Counted from the first letter of the stretch, positions 9,272 to 18,240 are shown. The stretch: 64,000 bases of DNA from Burkholderia ubonensis (GCF_001718695.1 NZ_CP013420.1:496001-560000), one strand, 5' to 3'. The notes: generated by a model not told the origin, from the sequence alone. Translations and numbers: made by a program.

Positions 9272-10630
9272 TCACGCAGTCGCACGCGCCTTGCCGCCGG
9301 GGAATTCGAGCGTGACTTCGAGCCCGGGTTCCGGACTGCGGTTGCGCAGGCGCAATGCGCCGCGGTAGCGGCCGACGAGGCGTTGCACGATGGCCATTCC
9401 GAGGCCCGTGCCGTCCGCCTTGGTGCGGGCGGTATCGACGCGGTAGAACGGCCGCATCACGAGCGGCAGCTGGTCCTCCGGGATGCCGGGGCCTTCGTCG
9501 CTGACCGACAGCTCGACCCGCGCGTGCGACACGCGCGTCTCGAGCGTGATGCGCGCGACGCCGTCCTGCCGGCTCTGGCCGTACTTGCGCGCGTTCTCGA
9601 CGAGGTTGCCGATCACGCGCCGCATGTCGGTCTCGTCGGCCTCGATGACGGCGGTGGGCGCGAGCCGCGTCTGGATCTGCACGCCGTCCTCGCCCGAGAT
9701 GCGCGCGGCGACTTCCTGCACGATCGTCGACAGGTCGACGGGCTCGGGCCGGCGCTGCGTCGGGCGCGCGTAGTCGATGAACGCGGCGATGATGCGGTCC
9801 ATCTGTTCGATGTCGTCGACCATCGCGTCCTTGGTCGCCTGGTCGGACGGGCTCATCTCGGTTTCGAGGCGCAGCCGCGCGAGCGGCGTGCGCAGGTCGT
9901 GCGAGATGCCCGCGAGCATCAGCGCGCGGTCGGCCTCGAGCTGTTCGAGGTCGCGCACCATCTGGTTGAAGCTGCGGTTGGTGTCGGCGGCGACGCCCAT
10001 GCCGCGCTCCGGCAGCCGCTCGGGCGCCTGGCCGGAGCCGACCTGGCGCGCGGCGAGCGCGAGGCGCGAGAACGGCCGGTTCACGAGGCTCGTGATGAAC
10101 GCGGAGCCGAACAGCGACAGCGCGAGCGCGAACAGCCCCCAGCCGGCCCACTGCAGCCCCGTGACGGTGTCGAGCTGCTCGCGGTCGAGTGCGACCCAGT
10201 AGTCGTCGTCGTCGATCTTGAAGCTGATCCACACGCCGGGGATGTCGTTGACCGTCTGCGCGATCACGGTATCGTCGCCGAGCCGGCTGCGGATGTCGTG
10301 CTCGATCAGGCGGTTCAGCGACTCGTCGGGCTGCAGCCTGAACTTGTCGGTCTTCTCGCGCGGATACACGCGCACGCCTTCGTTGCTCTCGAGATCCTGC
10401 AGCAGCGCGCGGCGCAGGTCGGGATCGGAATAGAGCAGCGCGGTGCGCGTGAGCTTGACGATCGCGACGAGCTGGAGCGCGACGCGCTGCGCGCGCGGCT
10501 CGCGCTCGATCACGCGAAAGCTCTGGAACCACGCCGCGAGACTGACCGAGATCAGCAGCGCGATCAGCAGGAAGGTGCGCCAGAACAGCCCGCCGAAGGC
10601 GAGCTGCACAAGGCGCCGGTCGATACGCAT
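9272..10630 (-). CDS. envZ: EnvZ-type sensor histidine kinase
   Basis: The 452-aa inner-membrane kinase has a TM helix near residues 17-35, a periplasmic sensor of about 120 residues, a second TM near 160-180, a HAMP linker, the dimerisation/phospho-acceptor helix GISHDLRTPLARLR (H244), an N-box NLVENARKYG, and G boxes DEGPGIP and GTGLGMAIV. The H-box is the EnvZ form, including the TPLARLRL extension. It lies 40 bp downstream of its partner ompR on the minus strand. The signal is likely osmolarity or envelope state, by analogy only. Confidence 0.92.
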   Translation of the reverse strand: MRIDRRLVQLAFGGLFWRTFLLIALLISVSLAAWFQSFRVIEREPRAQRVALQLVAIVKLTRTALLYSDPDLRRALLQDLESNEGVRVYPREKTDKFRLQPDESLNRLIEHDIRSRLGDDTVIAQTVNDIPGVWISFKIDDDDYWVALDREQLDTVTGLQWAGWGLFALALSLFGSAFITSLVNRPFSRLALAARQVGSGQAPERLPERGMGVAADTNRSFNQMVRDLEQLEADRALMLAGISHDLRTPLARLRLETEMSPSDQATKDAMVDDIEQMDRIIAAFIDYARPTQRRPEPVDLSTIVQEVAARISGEDGVQIQTRLAPTAVIEADETDMRRVIGNLVENARKYGQSRQDGVARITLETRVSHARVELSVSDEGPGIPEDQLPLVMRPFYRVDTARTKADGTGLGMAIVQRLVGRYRGALRLRNRSPEPGLEVTLEFPGGKARATA

Positions 10631-10670
10631 GGGACGGGCCGTGGACAGGCGATGCCGGAAGAAGGGAAGG

Positions 10671-11405
10671 TCAGGCCGCGCCGTCCGGGATGAACACGTA
10701 GCCGAGGCCCCAGACGGTCTGGATGAAGCGCGGGCTGCCCGGGTCCGGTTCGATCAGCTTGCGCAGGCGCGAGATCTGCACGTCGAGGCTGCGATCGAAC
10801 ACTTCGTATTCGCGGCCGCGCGCGAGCTCCATCAGCTTCTCGCGCGACAGCGGCTGGCGCGGATGGCGCGCGAACACCTTCAGCACCGAGAATTCGCCGG
10901 TCGTCAGCGGAATTTCCTGGCCGGACTTCGTCAGCGTGCGAGTCGCGAGATTCAGCGAGAACTCGCCGAACTCGAACACCTCGGTCGTTTCCGACGGCGC
11001 GCCCGGCAGCTCGGCCGGCGCCTGGCGGCGCAGCACCGCGTGGATGCGCGCGACGAGCTCGCGCGGGTTGAACGGCTTCGGCAGGTAGTCGTCGGCGCCC
11101 ATCTCGAGGCCGACGATGCGGTCGACGTCCTCGCCCTTGGCGGTCAGCATGATGATCGGCGTGCGGTCGTTGCTGCCGCGCAGGCGGCGGCAGATCGACA
11201 GGCCGTCCTCGCCGGGCAGCATCAGGTCGAGCACGAGCAGGTCGAAACGCTCGCGGACCCACAGCTTGTTCATCGCGGTCGCGTTTTCCGCGACGTACAC
11301 ATTGAAGCCCTGCTCGCCCAGATAGCGGCGCAGCAGATCGCGCAGGCGCGGGTCGTCGTCGACGACGAGAATCTTGGAGGGGTTTTTCGTTTCCATGAAC
11401 GGCAT
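10671..11405 (-). CDS. ompR: OmpR-type response regulator
   Basis: The 244-aa regulator has a receiver domain with acidic pocket VVDDD, phospho-acceptor D60 in LVLDLMLPGEDGLS, T88 and K110 (DDYLPKPFNP). A winged-helix DNA-binding domain occupies the C-terminal half, ending in the typical VWGLGYVF. It is almost colinear with E. coli OmpR. The first ATG (11405) gives MPFMETK; the second ATG nine bases on is an alternative start. It forms an operon with envZ. A tandem GTTACA box upstream suggests autoregulation. Confidence 0.94.
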   Translation of the reverse strand: MPFMETKNPSKILVVDDDPRLRDLLRRYLGEQGFNVYVAENATAMNKLWVRERFDLLVLDLMLPGEDGLSICRRLRGSNDRTPIIMLTAKGEDVDRIVGLEMGADDYLPKPFNPRELVARIHAVLRRQAPAELPGAPSETTEVFEFGEFSLNLATRTLTKSGQEIPLTTGEFSVLKVFARHPRQPLSREKLMELARGREYEVFDRSLDVQISRLRKLIEPDPGSPRFIQTVWGLGYVFIPDGAA

Positions 11406-11449
11406 CTTATCGCGAATGGGAAATGGCGCGCGGCCGGGGATTTTGGCAC

Positions 11450-11469
11450 GTTACAGTCAGTTACAAAAT
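11450..11469. promoter_or_regulatory. Tandem OmpR-box-like repeat
   Basis: GTTACAGTCA followed directly by GTTACAAAAT gives two GTTACA hexamers with a 10-bp period (11450-11455 and 11460-11465). This is the geometry of the paired half-sites bound by an OmpR dimer in enterobacteria. It lies 45-64 bases upstream of the ompR start and also in the upstream region of the plus-strand gene at 11663, so it could serve either. Confidence 0.5.
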
Positions 11470-11662
11470 TTACCCGTGGTGTGGCGCGGAGTAAAGGCAG
11501 GCTATAGAGATTCCTTTACTCGAAGACGAAATTCGGTGGATACTGCTGCACTTAATCTTTCATGGTTTGCACGCCCGATTTCCGCAGGGTTTTTCAAGTA
11601 CCAGAGGTAGCCGGTTGCCGCGTGACGTAGGGAACAAATCGACCAAAGAAGCGAGGACGGTC

Positions 11663-11941
11663 ATGCGATCTGCCCGGATTGCACTGATGCTGACGATCGC
11701 GCTCGCCGGTCCGTGTGCGTCGAACTTCGCATATGCGCAACGCCCCGAGCCGGGCGCTTCGTCGCGCAAGCTGCCCCGCGGCAAGGCGGCGCAGCAGGCC
11801 GACCGCGCCGATGCCGTTGCCCGCTCCGCCGTGCCTCCCGATCTCGAACAGCGCCGCCGCGACGGGCACATGACGCCCGAGGAGCGCCACTTGCTGCGCC
11901 AGCACATCGAGGACGCCGTCCGCGAACTGTACAAGCGCTGA
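11663..11941 (+). CDS. Small exported protein of unknown function
   Basis: The 92-aa product starts with a clear Sec signal peptide (MRSARIALMLTIALAG, cleavage probably after ASNFAYA). The mature part is basic and disordered-looking, then ends with TPEERHLLRQHIEDAVREL, a charged amphipathic helix that recalls small exported proteins common in beta-proteobacteria. I chose ATG 11663 over upstream in-frame ATG 11567 because it begins the signal peptide and has GAGGACGG just upstream. It is divergent from ompR and shares that regulatory region. Function unknown. Confidence 0.7.
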   Translation: MRSARIALMLTIALAGPCASNFAYAQRPEPGASSRKLPRGKAAQQADRADAVARSAVPPDLEQRRRDGHMTPEERHLLRQHIEDAVRELYKR

Positions 11942-12061
11942 TTCGCGCTGTTTCCGCCCGCCGCCGGAAAAATTCCGTAGCAATTTTGCAGTCAACTTTC
12001 GCTCACCGGATGCCGTTTAACCGGCACATGCGCGCATCGCGCGCTTCGGGAGTCCTTCACG

Positions 12062-13564
12062 ATGAGTCGAGCGAACGCCGCTGCGCAGGCGCTGCCGCCT
12101 GCGATGCAAACGCCCCTCGAGGCGGACGATGCGCTGTTCTTCCTGAGCCGCACCGGCTTTACGCCGGCGCCCGCCGACGTGGCGCGCCTCGTCGGCCAGA
12201 CGCGTGCGCAGGCGGTGGCCGACGCGCTCGGCAACGTCCGGCGCGAGCCGGCCGCGACGTGGCCCGACTGGCTCGCCGAACTGCCGCCGACGCGCGCCGA
12301 GCGGCAGGCGCAGACGCCGGACCAGCGGCGCGACGAGCAGCGCACGCGCAACCGGCGCTACGACGCATTGCGCGCGGCCTGGGTCAACGAGATGATCGCG
12401 ACGCCGTCGCCGCTGACGGAGCGCATGACGCTGTTTTGGCACGGCCATTTCACGTCGGGCCAGGACAAGGTGCCGTTTCCGCAAACGATGGCCGCGCAGA
12501 ACGCGCTGCTGCGCCGCGAGGCGCTCGGCAATTTCGGCACGCTGCTGCATGCGATCGCGAAGGACCCGGCGATGCTGCAGTATCTCGACGGCGCGAGCAA
12601 CCGCAACGGGCGCCCGAACGAGAATTTCGCGCGCGAGGTGATGGAGCTGTTCACGCTCGGCGAAGGGCATTACACGCAGCGCGACGTGACCGAAGCCGCG
12701 CGCGCGATGACCGGCTGGACGATCGATCCCGACACGCTGCGCTTTGCCGTGCGGACCGAGTGGCACGACGCCGGGGACAAGACTATCCTCGGCGAGACGG
12801 GGCCGTTCGACGGCGACGGCTTCCTCGACATCCTGCTGAAGCGTCCGGAGACCGCGCGTTTCGTCGCGGGCAAGCTGTGGCGCGAGTTCGTGTCCGATAC
12901 GCCGGACGCAGGCGAACTGGAGACGGTCGCCGAGCGCTTTCGCGCGAGCGGCTACGAAATCCGCGCGGCGCTCGCCGCACTGTGGTCGACCGACGCGTTC
13001 TGGGATCCGCGCAATCGCGGCGTGCTGGTCAAGTCGCCGGCGGAATTCGTCGTCGGCTCGGTGCGGCTGTTCGACGTCGGCTACGGCGATCCGCAGATGC
13101 TCGCGAACACCGTGCGCACGCTCGGGCAGAACCTGTTCTATCCGCCGAACGTCAAGGGCTGGCCGGGCGGCGCGATCTGGATCAACAGCTCGACGCTGCT
13201 CGCGCGCAAGCAGTTCGTCGAGCAGCTGTTCCGCGCGACCGAGACCGCCGGCATGCGTCCCGCGACGCTCGGTGGAAGCGCCGGCGCGATGGCGGCGAAG
13301 GCCGGGGCAAGTCCCGGCGGGATGGCCGCGATGGCCGGCGGCAACCCGCGTGCGATGCCCGCGCGCGGCGGCCTGCGTTTCGATCTCGAACGCTGGCTCG
13401 CGCAATACCGCGCGCGGCCGCAGGCGCCTGCCGGGCTGTCGACCGAGCTTCAACTGCAGCATGCGGTGCTGCCGGTGCCGCCCGTCGCGGCGATCGACAC
13501 CGGATCGACCGGCAGCGCGTATCTCGAGGCGCTGCTGATGGACCCGGCCTATCAATTGAAATGA
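12062..13564 (+). CDS. DUF1800 family protein
   Basis: The 500-aa protein matches the DUF1800 family, with the conserved blocks ERMTLFWHGHFTSG, MLQYLDGASN, PNENFAREVMELFTLGEG and AARAMTGW. It has no obvious signal peptide at this start. A Gly/Ala/Met-rich low-complexity linker spans residues about 400-435. GGGAG lies upstream of the ATG. A DUF1501 gene follows after 52 bp, an arrangement seen in many bacteria. The biochemical role of the pair is not established. Confidence 0.88.
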   Translation: MSRANAAAQALPPAMQTPLEADDALFFLSRTGFTPAPADVARLVGQTRAQAVADALGNVRREPAATWPDWLAELPPTRAERQAQTPDQRRDEQRTRNRRYDALRAAWVNEMIATPSPLTERMTLFWHGHFTSGQDKVPFPQTMAAQNALLRREALGNFGTLLHAIAKDPAMLQYLDGASNRNGRPNENFAREVMELFTLGEGHYTQRDVTEAARAMTGWTIDPDTLRFAVRTEWHDAGDKTILGETGPFDGDGFLDILLKRPETARFVAGKLWREFVSDTPDAGELETVAERFRASGYEIRAALAALWSTDAFWDPRNRGVLVKSPAEFVVGSVRLFDVGYGDPQMLANTVRTLGQNLFYPPNVKGWPGGAIWINSSTLLARKQFVEQLFRATETAGMRPATLGGSAGAMAAKAGASPGGMAAMAGGNPRAMPARGGLRFDLERWLAQYRARPQAPAGLSTELQLQHAVLPVPPVAAIDTGSTGSAYLEALLMDPAYQLK

Positions 13565-13616
13565 CGACGAGTCGCCGGCGCGGCACGCATGCGCTGCGCC
13601 CGGCAAAGGATTCACG

Positions 13617-14831
13617 ATGAACCGACGCGATTTCCTCGCGCTCACCGGCGCTGCCGCGACGGCGGGCGTGTCGCTCTGGCAGCCCGGCGCGCTGGCGGCT
13701 CCGCTTGCCGCGACGAACGCGCGCGCGGGCTATGCGAACGTGCTGATCCTCGTCGAGCTGAAGGGCGGCAACGATGGCCTCAATACCGTCGTGCCCTATG
13801 CGGACCCGCTGTACTACGCGTTCCGCCGCAGCATCGGCATCAAGCGCGAGCAGGTGCTCCAACTCGACGAACGTACCGGGCTGCATCCGTCGCTTGCGGC
13901 GCTGATGCCGCTGTGGCGCGACCGGCAGGTCGCGATCGTGCAGGGCGTCGGCTATCCGCAGCCGAACCTGTCGCATTTCCGCTCGATCGAGATCTGGGAT
14001 ACCGCGTCGCGTTCCGACCAGTATCTGCGCGAAGGCTGGCTCACGCGCACGTTTGCGCAGGCGCCGGTGCCGCCCGGCTTCGCGGCGGACGGCGTGGTGC
14101 TCGGCAGCGCCGAGATGGGGCCGCTCGCGAACGGCGCGCGCGCGATCGCGCTCGTCAATCCGGCGCAGTTCATTCGCGCCGCGCGGCTCGCCGAGCCCGT
14201 GTCGCTGCGCGAGCAGAACCCGGCGCTCGCGCACATCATCGACGTCGAGAACGACATCGTGAAGGCCGCGGACCGGCTGCGTCCGCGCGGCGGGATGCGC
14301 GAATTCAGGACGGCGTTTCCGGGCGGCGCGTTCGGTACCGCGGTGAAGACCGCGATGCAGGTGCTCGCCGCGTGCGACGCGTCGGGGCCGGCCGCGCAGG
14401 ACGGGGTCGCGGTGCTGCGGCTCACGCTCAACGGCTTCGACACGCACCAGAACCAGCCGGGCCAGCAGGCGGCGCTGCTCAAGCAGTTCGCCGAAGGAAT
14501 GAGTGCGATGCGCGGCGCGCTGGTCGAGCTCGGGCGCTGGAACGAGACGCTCGTGATGACGTATGCGGAGTTCGGGCGGCGCGTGCGCGAGAACCAGAGC
14601 AACGGCACCGACCACGGCACGGCTGCGCCGCATTTCGTGATGGGCGGGCGCGTGGCCGGCGGGCTGTACGGTGCGCCGCCCGCGCTCGGGCGGCTCGACG
14701 GCAACGGCAACCTGCCGGTCGAGGTCGACTTCCGCCAGCTCTATGCGACGGTGCTCGGGCCGTGGTGGGGGCTTGATGCGACGCGCGTGCTGCAGCAGCG
14801 ATTCGAGCCGCTGCCGCTGTTGAGGGCGTAG
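13617..14831 (+). CDS. DUF1501 family protein with Tat signal
   Basis: The 404-aa protein belongs to DUF1501, distant relatives of the alkaline-phosphatase/sulfatase fold. The N-terminus MNRRDFLALTGAAATAGVSL is a twin-arginine signal (RRDFL), so it is probably exported folded. Conserved blocks include LVELKGGNDGLNTV, GLHPSLAAL, DTHQNQ and a C-terminal SNGTDHGTAAPHFVMGG, where Asp/His could bind metal. It is translationally close to the DUF1800 gene and the two probably act together in the envelope. Confidence 0.88.
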   Translation: MNRRDFLALTGAAATAGVSLWQPGALAAPLAATNARAGYANVLILVELKGGNDGLNTVVPYADPLYYAFRRSIGIKREQVLQLDERTGLHPSLAALMPLWRDRQVAIVQGVGYPQPNLSHFRSIEIWDTASRSDQYLREGWLTRTFAQAPVPPGFAADGVVLGSAEMGPLANGARAIALVNPAQFIRAARLAEPVSLREQNPALAHIIDVENDIVKAADRLRPRGGMREFRTAFPGGAFGTAVKTAMQVLAACDASGPAAQDGVAVLRLTLNGFDTHQNQPGQQAALLKQFAEGMSAMRGALVELGRWNETLVMTYAEFGRRVRENQSNGTDHGTAAPHFVMGGRVAGGLYGAPPALGRLDGNGNLPVEVDFRQLYATVLGPWWGLDATRVLQQRFEPLPLLRA

Positions 14832-14838
14832 CGGAACC

Positions 14839-15672
14839 TCAACGGCGGCGCGCGGCGCGCCACGCGATCCACAGCTTGCGGATCGGCGTCAGCGCGATGC
14901 GCTGGTGCAGGACCTGGTAGCCGTCGCGCTCGATCTCGACGAGCAGCGCGTGGGCAAGCGCGAGTTGCGCGCGCAGCGTGCGCTGCGCGCGGCGCTCGGC
15001 GGCGGGAATCGCCGCGTCGGCGGCCGCGAGCGCGTCGCGCGCCCGAGCGGTCTGGAACGTCAGCAGTTCGGTGAACGCGGGGCTGTAGCGCCGGTTCAGC
15101 AGGTCCGCGGCCGTCACGTTGTAGCGTTGCAGCTCGTCGATCGGCAGGTAGATGCGGCCGTGCCGCGCGTCGTTGCCGAGCTCCTGCACGAATTGCGCGA
15201 GCATCAGCGCGTGGCCGACTTCATCGGCCCACGGCTGCGGCTCGGCCGGACGCGCGGCGCTCGCCCGCGCGACGAGCGACGCGAAGCCGCCGCCCACCTG
15301 TGCGATGTAGCGCCGCAGGTTCGCGAAATCGAGGTAGCGCGCCTGTTCGAGATCCATTCCGTAGCCGCTGACCAGTGCGCGCAGCGCGTCGGTTTCGGCC
15401 GCGATCGACGGATGGTGCTGCGCGAGCGCCTTCGTCACCGGATGCGACGGCTCCCCGGCGGCCAGCGCCGCGAGTTCCTTGTGCCACCATGCGAGCTTGG
15501 TGTGGCCGACGGTCGGGTCGCTGGTTTCCTTGACGGTCTCCTCGAGTTCGCGGCGCAGCGCGAAGAGGGCCGTGAGGCGCGGCTGGACGGCGAACGGCGC
15601 CTGCCGCAACGCGTAGTAGACACTGGAGCCGGCGGGCGCGGCTTTCTGCTGACAGTAGTCGTCGAAATTCAC
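14839..15672 (-). CDS. Squalene/phytoene synthase family protein (HpnD-like, altered motifs)
   Basis: The 277-aa product starts at GTG 15672 (MNFDDYCQQKAAPAGSS) and has the all-helical trans-prenyltransferase fold signature, including GRIYLP near residue 175. It would usually be named presqualene diphosphate synthase HpnD. However the first Asp-rich motif, normally DDxxD, reads E44-E45-T-V-K48, and the second reads ELGND rather than a D-x-x-E/D-D form. Metal-diphosphate chemistry is therefore doubtful. No other hopanoid or carotenoid genes lie nearby. An alternative is an NDUFAF6-like non-catalytic role. Longer upstream in-frame starts would run through tRNA-Leu and were rejected. Confidence 0.75.
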   Translation of the reverse strand: MNFDDYCQQKAAPAGSSVYYALRQAPFAVQPRLTALFALRRELEETVKETSDPTVGHTKLAWWHKELAALAAGEPSHPVTKALAQHHPSIAAETDALRALVSGYGMDLEQARYLDFANLRRYIAQVGGGFASLVARASAARPAEPQPWADEVGHALMLAQFVQELGNDARHGRIYLPIDELQRYNVTAADLLNRRYSPAFTELLTFQTARARDALAAADAAIPAAERRAQRTLRAQLALAHALLVEIERDGYQVLHQRIALTPIRKLWIAWRAARRR

Positions 15673-15911
15673 GGGTGGGATCGTGGCGGAGGCAGGTTCG
15701 GGGATGCGCGCGGCGGCGCTTGGACGACACGTCGAGCGCGGCATTCTAGCACCGCTGTCCGGCAGGCGCCGGCCGGGCAACACAACGCGGCGGAGATCGG
15801 GTAGAATCTCGCGCTCGCCTGATCGGGCGCGCCGGTTTCCGAGCCGGCGCGGGATCCGTGGCTGCGTGCGACGCATGTTTGCGTGCCGCGCGGTCAGGGC
15901 GACAGAAATGC

Positions 15912-15998
15912 GCGTGAGTGGCGAAATTGGTAGACGCACCAGGTTTAGGTCCTGACGCCCGCAAGGGTGTGCCGGTTCGAGTCCGGCCTCACGCACCA
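15912..15998 (+). tRNA. tRNA-Leu(UAG)
   Basis: The 87-base cloverleaf has acceptor stem GCGTGAG/CTCACGC, discriminator A and encoded CCA. The D arm is GCG..CGC, the anticodon loop TTTAGGT (anticodon TAG), there is a long class II variable arm (GCCCGCAAGGGTG) and the T arm is GCCGG-TTCGAGT-CCGGC. The outermost anticodon-stem pair is C-A rather than C-G. It marks the left edge of the accessory region, and integrases of the type encoded at 18949 commonly target tRNA 3' ends. Confidence 0.97.
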
Positions 15999-16029
15999 CA
16001 TATACTCCCAAGCAATCCCATGTTTGGCT

Positions 16030-16044
16030 AAAAGGCCCCGCCAG
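16030..16044 (+). terminator. Left half of an IS-split terminator
   Basis: AAAAGGCCCCGC (16030-16041) pairs with GCGGGGCTTTTT (18833-18844) once the IS between 16045 and 18818 and one copy of CCAG are removed. The rejoined sequence is a 12-bp stem with a T tract, so the IS landed in the loop of a terminator downstream of tRNA-Leu. Confidence 0.65.
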
Positions 16045-16077
16045 TGAACTGACCCCACGAAGTTGGACAGTTGAAGG

Positions 16078-16139
16078 CTAGGCGCCCGAGGACTGAGTTC
16101 TGTATTGCACGGGACTCAGTCCTTTCAGTTTGAGCTTGA
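16078..16139 (-). pseudogene. 3' end of the IS150-like orfB, cut off by the inner IS
   Basis: On the minus strand this stretch encodes KLKLKGLSPVQYRTQSSGA and a stop, the normal end of IS150-group transposases. It continues exactly from the NHERI at 17463-17480 once the inner IS and one TGA are removed. Confidence 0.85.
16137..16139. repeat. TGA target-site duplication of the inner IS
   Basis: TGA here and at 17463-17465 flank the inner element. Deleting the element and one copy restores the reading frame of the outer transposase (NHERI-KLKLKG), which proves the duplication. Confidence 0.9.
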
Positions 16140-16181
16140 TGAACCGCCCCGGATTTGGTGGAGGCTCCAACTCTTGAGAGA

Positions 16182-16517
16182 ATGGAGCCCATGAGCAAGA
16201 AGTCGAACAAGTTTTCGCCGGAAGTCCGGGAACGCGCAGTCCGTCTGGTACGAGAGCAGCGTAGTGAACATCCGTCGCTGTGGGCGGCGATCGAATCGAT
16301 TGCACCGATGATCGGCTGCACGCCGCAGACGTTGTTGGATTGGGTTAAGCGCGACGAGGTCGACCGTGGAGAGCGCGATGGCGTGAGTACGGCCGAGCGT
16401 GAACGCATCAAGGCCTTGGAGCGCGAGGTCAAGGAACTGCGCCGGGCCAACGAGATCCTGAAGCTGGCCAGTGCGTTTTTCGCCCAGGCGGAGCTCGACC
16501 GCCGTTTGAAGTCCTGA
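16182..16517 (+). CDS. IS3-family OrfA (helix-turn-helix subunit)
   Basis: The 111-aa protein has an N-terminal helix-turn-helix ([14 protein letters not shown], then [10 protein letters not shown]) and a C-terminal leucine-zipper helix ([20 protein letters not shown], ending near residue 95). ATG 16182 or 16191 could start it. A TTTTTC run at 16476-16481 allows a -1 shift into the orfB frame, which is open from that point. Confidence 0.88.
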   Translation: MEPMSKKSNKFSPEVRERAVRLVREQRSEHPSLWAAIESIAPMIGCTPQTLLDWVKRDEVDRGERDGVSTAERERIKALEREVKELRRANEILKLASAFFAQAELDRRLKS

Positions 16518-17428
16518 AGGCCTTTATCGATCTGCATCGCGACACCTTCGGGGTCGAGCCGATCTGCAGGGTCTTGCGGATTGCCCCGTCGGGCTACCGA
16601 CGCCATGCAGCACAACTTCGCGATCCGTCGAAGCGCTGCGCCCGCGCGAAACGCGATGAGCTTTTGCAACCGGAGATCAAGCGTGTCTGGCAGGCCAACA
16701 TGCAGGTCTACGGCGTGCCGAAGGTCTGGAAGCAGATGAACCGGGAAGGCATTGCAGTGGCACGCTGCACGGTCGGACGGTTGATGAAACTGCAGGGCTT
16801 GCGTGGCGCAGTTCGCGGTAAGCGTGTTCGCACGACGATTCCCGAGGTGACCGCGCCGCGCCCGCTGGACCGAGTCAACCGGCAGTTCAAGGCTGACCGA
16901 CCGAATCAGCTCTGGGTGTCGGATTTTACGTATGTCTCGACATGGCAAGGCTGGCTGTACGTGGCATTCGTGATCGACGTGTTTGCCCGCCGTATTGTTG
17001 GCTGGCGCGTCAGCTCGTCGATGACCACGGACTTCGTTCTGGATGCACTTGAACAAGCGCTGTACGCCCGCCAACCGGGTGAGGACGGGACTTTGATTCA
17101 TCATTCCGACAGAGGGTCTCAATACGTCAGCATCCGCTACAGCGAACGGCTGGCTGAGGCCGGCATCGAGCCGTCGGTCGGCAGCCGGGGCGACAGCTAC
17201 GACAATGCGCTGGCCGAGACGATCAACGGCCTGTACAAGACGGAACTGATTCATCGGCGCGCCCCTTGGAAAACGAGGGAATCCGTCGAACTGGCAACGC
17301 TGGAATGGGTCGCCTGGTACAACCGTCATCGGCTGATGGAACCGCTCGGCTATATCCCGCCTGCTGAAGCTGAGGCAAACTACTACAGGCAACTCAGAAA
17401 TGCCGCTGACGTGTCCGCATTAACTTAA
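16478..17428 (+). CDS. IS3-family OrfB transposase (DDE), frameshift-expressed
   Basis: The rve-type catalytic core carries DDE residues in [20 protein letters not shown] and [11 protein letters not shown] free-standing start would be TTG 16574, but the frame is open back to the slippery TTTTTC and encodes the family-typical [20 protein letters not shown], so the product is probably an OrfAB fusion made by -1 frameshift. It appears intact to its stop and could be active. Confidence 0.88.
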   Translation, partial: FRPGGARPPFEVLKAFIDLHRDTFGVEPICRVLRIAPSGYRRHAAQLRDPSKRCARAKRDELLQPEIKRVWQANMQVYGVPKVWKQMNREGIAVARCTVGRLMKLQGLRGAVRGKRVRTTIPEVTAPRPLDRVNRQFKADRPNQLWVSDFTYVSTWQGWLYVAFVIDVFARRIVGWRVSSSMTTDFVLDALEQALYARQPGEDGTLIHHSDRGSQYVSIRYSERLAEAGIEPSVGSRGDSYDNALAETINGLYKTELIHRRAPWKTRESVELATLEWVAWYNRHRLMEPLGYIPPAEAEANYYRQLRNAADVSALT

Positions 17429-18240
17429 ACCAACCAGCCTCCACGATTCCCGGTGCGGTTCATGATGCGTTCGTGGTTGTAGTAATGGATGTAGCACTCC
17501 AGCGTCTGGCGTAGTTGCTCCACGCAAGTGAAGCGCTGCTTCTTGAAGCACTCGGACTTGAGCGTGCCGAAGAAGCTTTCCATCGCGGCGTTGTCCAGGC
17601 AATTGCCCTTGCGGGACATGCTCTGCGTCAACTCGCGCTGCGCGAGCTTCCGGCGGAACTCCGGCATCCGGTAGTGCCAGCCTTGATCCGAATGCAGCAA
17701 CGGCTTGTCCTTGCGCGGGAGTTTAGCCAGCGCCTTCTTCAGCATGCTGTTGACCAACTCGAAGCTCGGCCGTCTGTCCATCTGGTAAGCAACGATCTCG
17801 CCGTTGTACAGGTCCATCACCGGCGACAGATACAGCTTCTGGCCGTTGACCTTGAACTCGGTCACATCCGTTACCCACTTCTGATTGGCGCCAGTGGCCT
17901 CGAACTGGCGTTGCAGCAGGTTCGGTGCGGCCTTGCCGATCTCGCCTTGCCACGCTCGGTATTTCTTCGGACGCACCCAGGACTTCAGTTGCAGTTGCTG
18001 CATGAGCCGTTGCACCGTCTTATGGTTGACGAGATGGCCAGCCTGCCGAATCGCAGCCGTGACGCGTCGATAACCATAGCGGCCCTTGTGGCGTTCAAAC
18101 ACCGTTCGGATCTGCGCTTTCAGATCGGCGTGACGATCGTCGGCATCCAGCGTCCTGAGTTGGTAATAGAACGTACTGCGTGCCAAGCCGGCCGCCTTCA
18201 GAAGTGCTGCCACCGGATGGTGCTGCCTGAGCTCACGCAC
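17425..18240 (-). pseudogene. IS150-like OrfB transposase, C-terminus replaced by inner IS
   Basis: The protein keeps HTH_21 and the DDE core (WVTDVTEF, LLHSDQGWHYR, NAAMESFFGTLKSE). After NHERI (junction at 17465/17466) the frame runs into the inner IS and ends with [12 protein letters not shown] instead of the native 19-residue tail. All three catalytic acids remain, so loss of function is likely but not proven. It would normally be made as a fusion with orfA by -1 shift on an A6 run near 18255. Confidence 0.85.

Larger units (their letters stand above)
16140..17462 (+). mobile_element. IS3-family element (IS51/IS3411-like) nested in the outer IS
   Basis: The 1323-bp element is bounded by imperfect inverted repeats that begin TGAACCGCCCCGG (left) and TGAACCGCACCGG (right, minus strand), identical at 22 of the first 27 bases. 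It carries orfA and orfB with a -1 frameshift arrangement and is flanked by TGA duplications. Group assignment comes from protein style, not from a database hit. Confidence 0.9.

Noticed and set aside
14839..16011. Longer 390-aa form of the squalene-synthase-family protein.
   Set aside because: Its extra N-terminus is the complement of tRNA-Leu and intergenic DNA.
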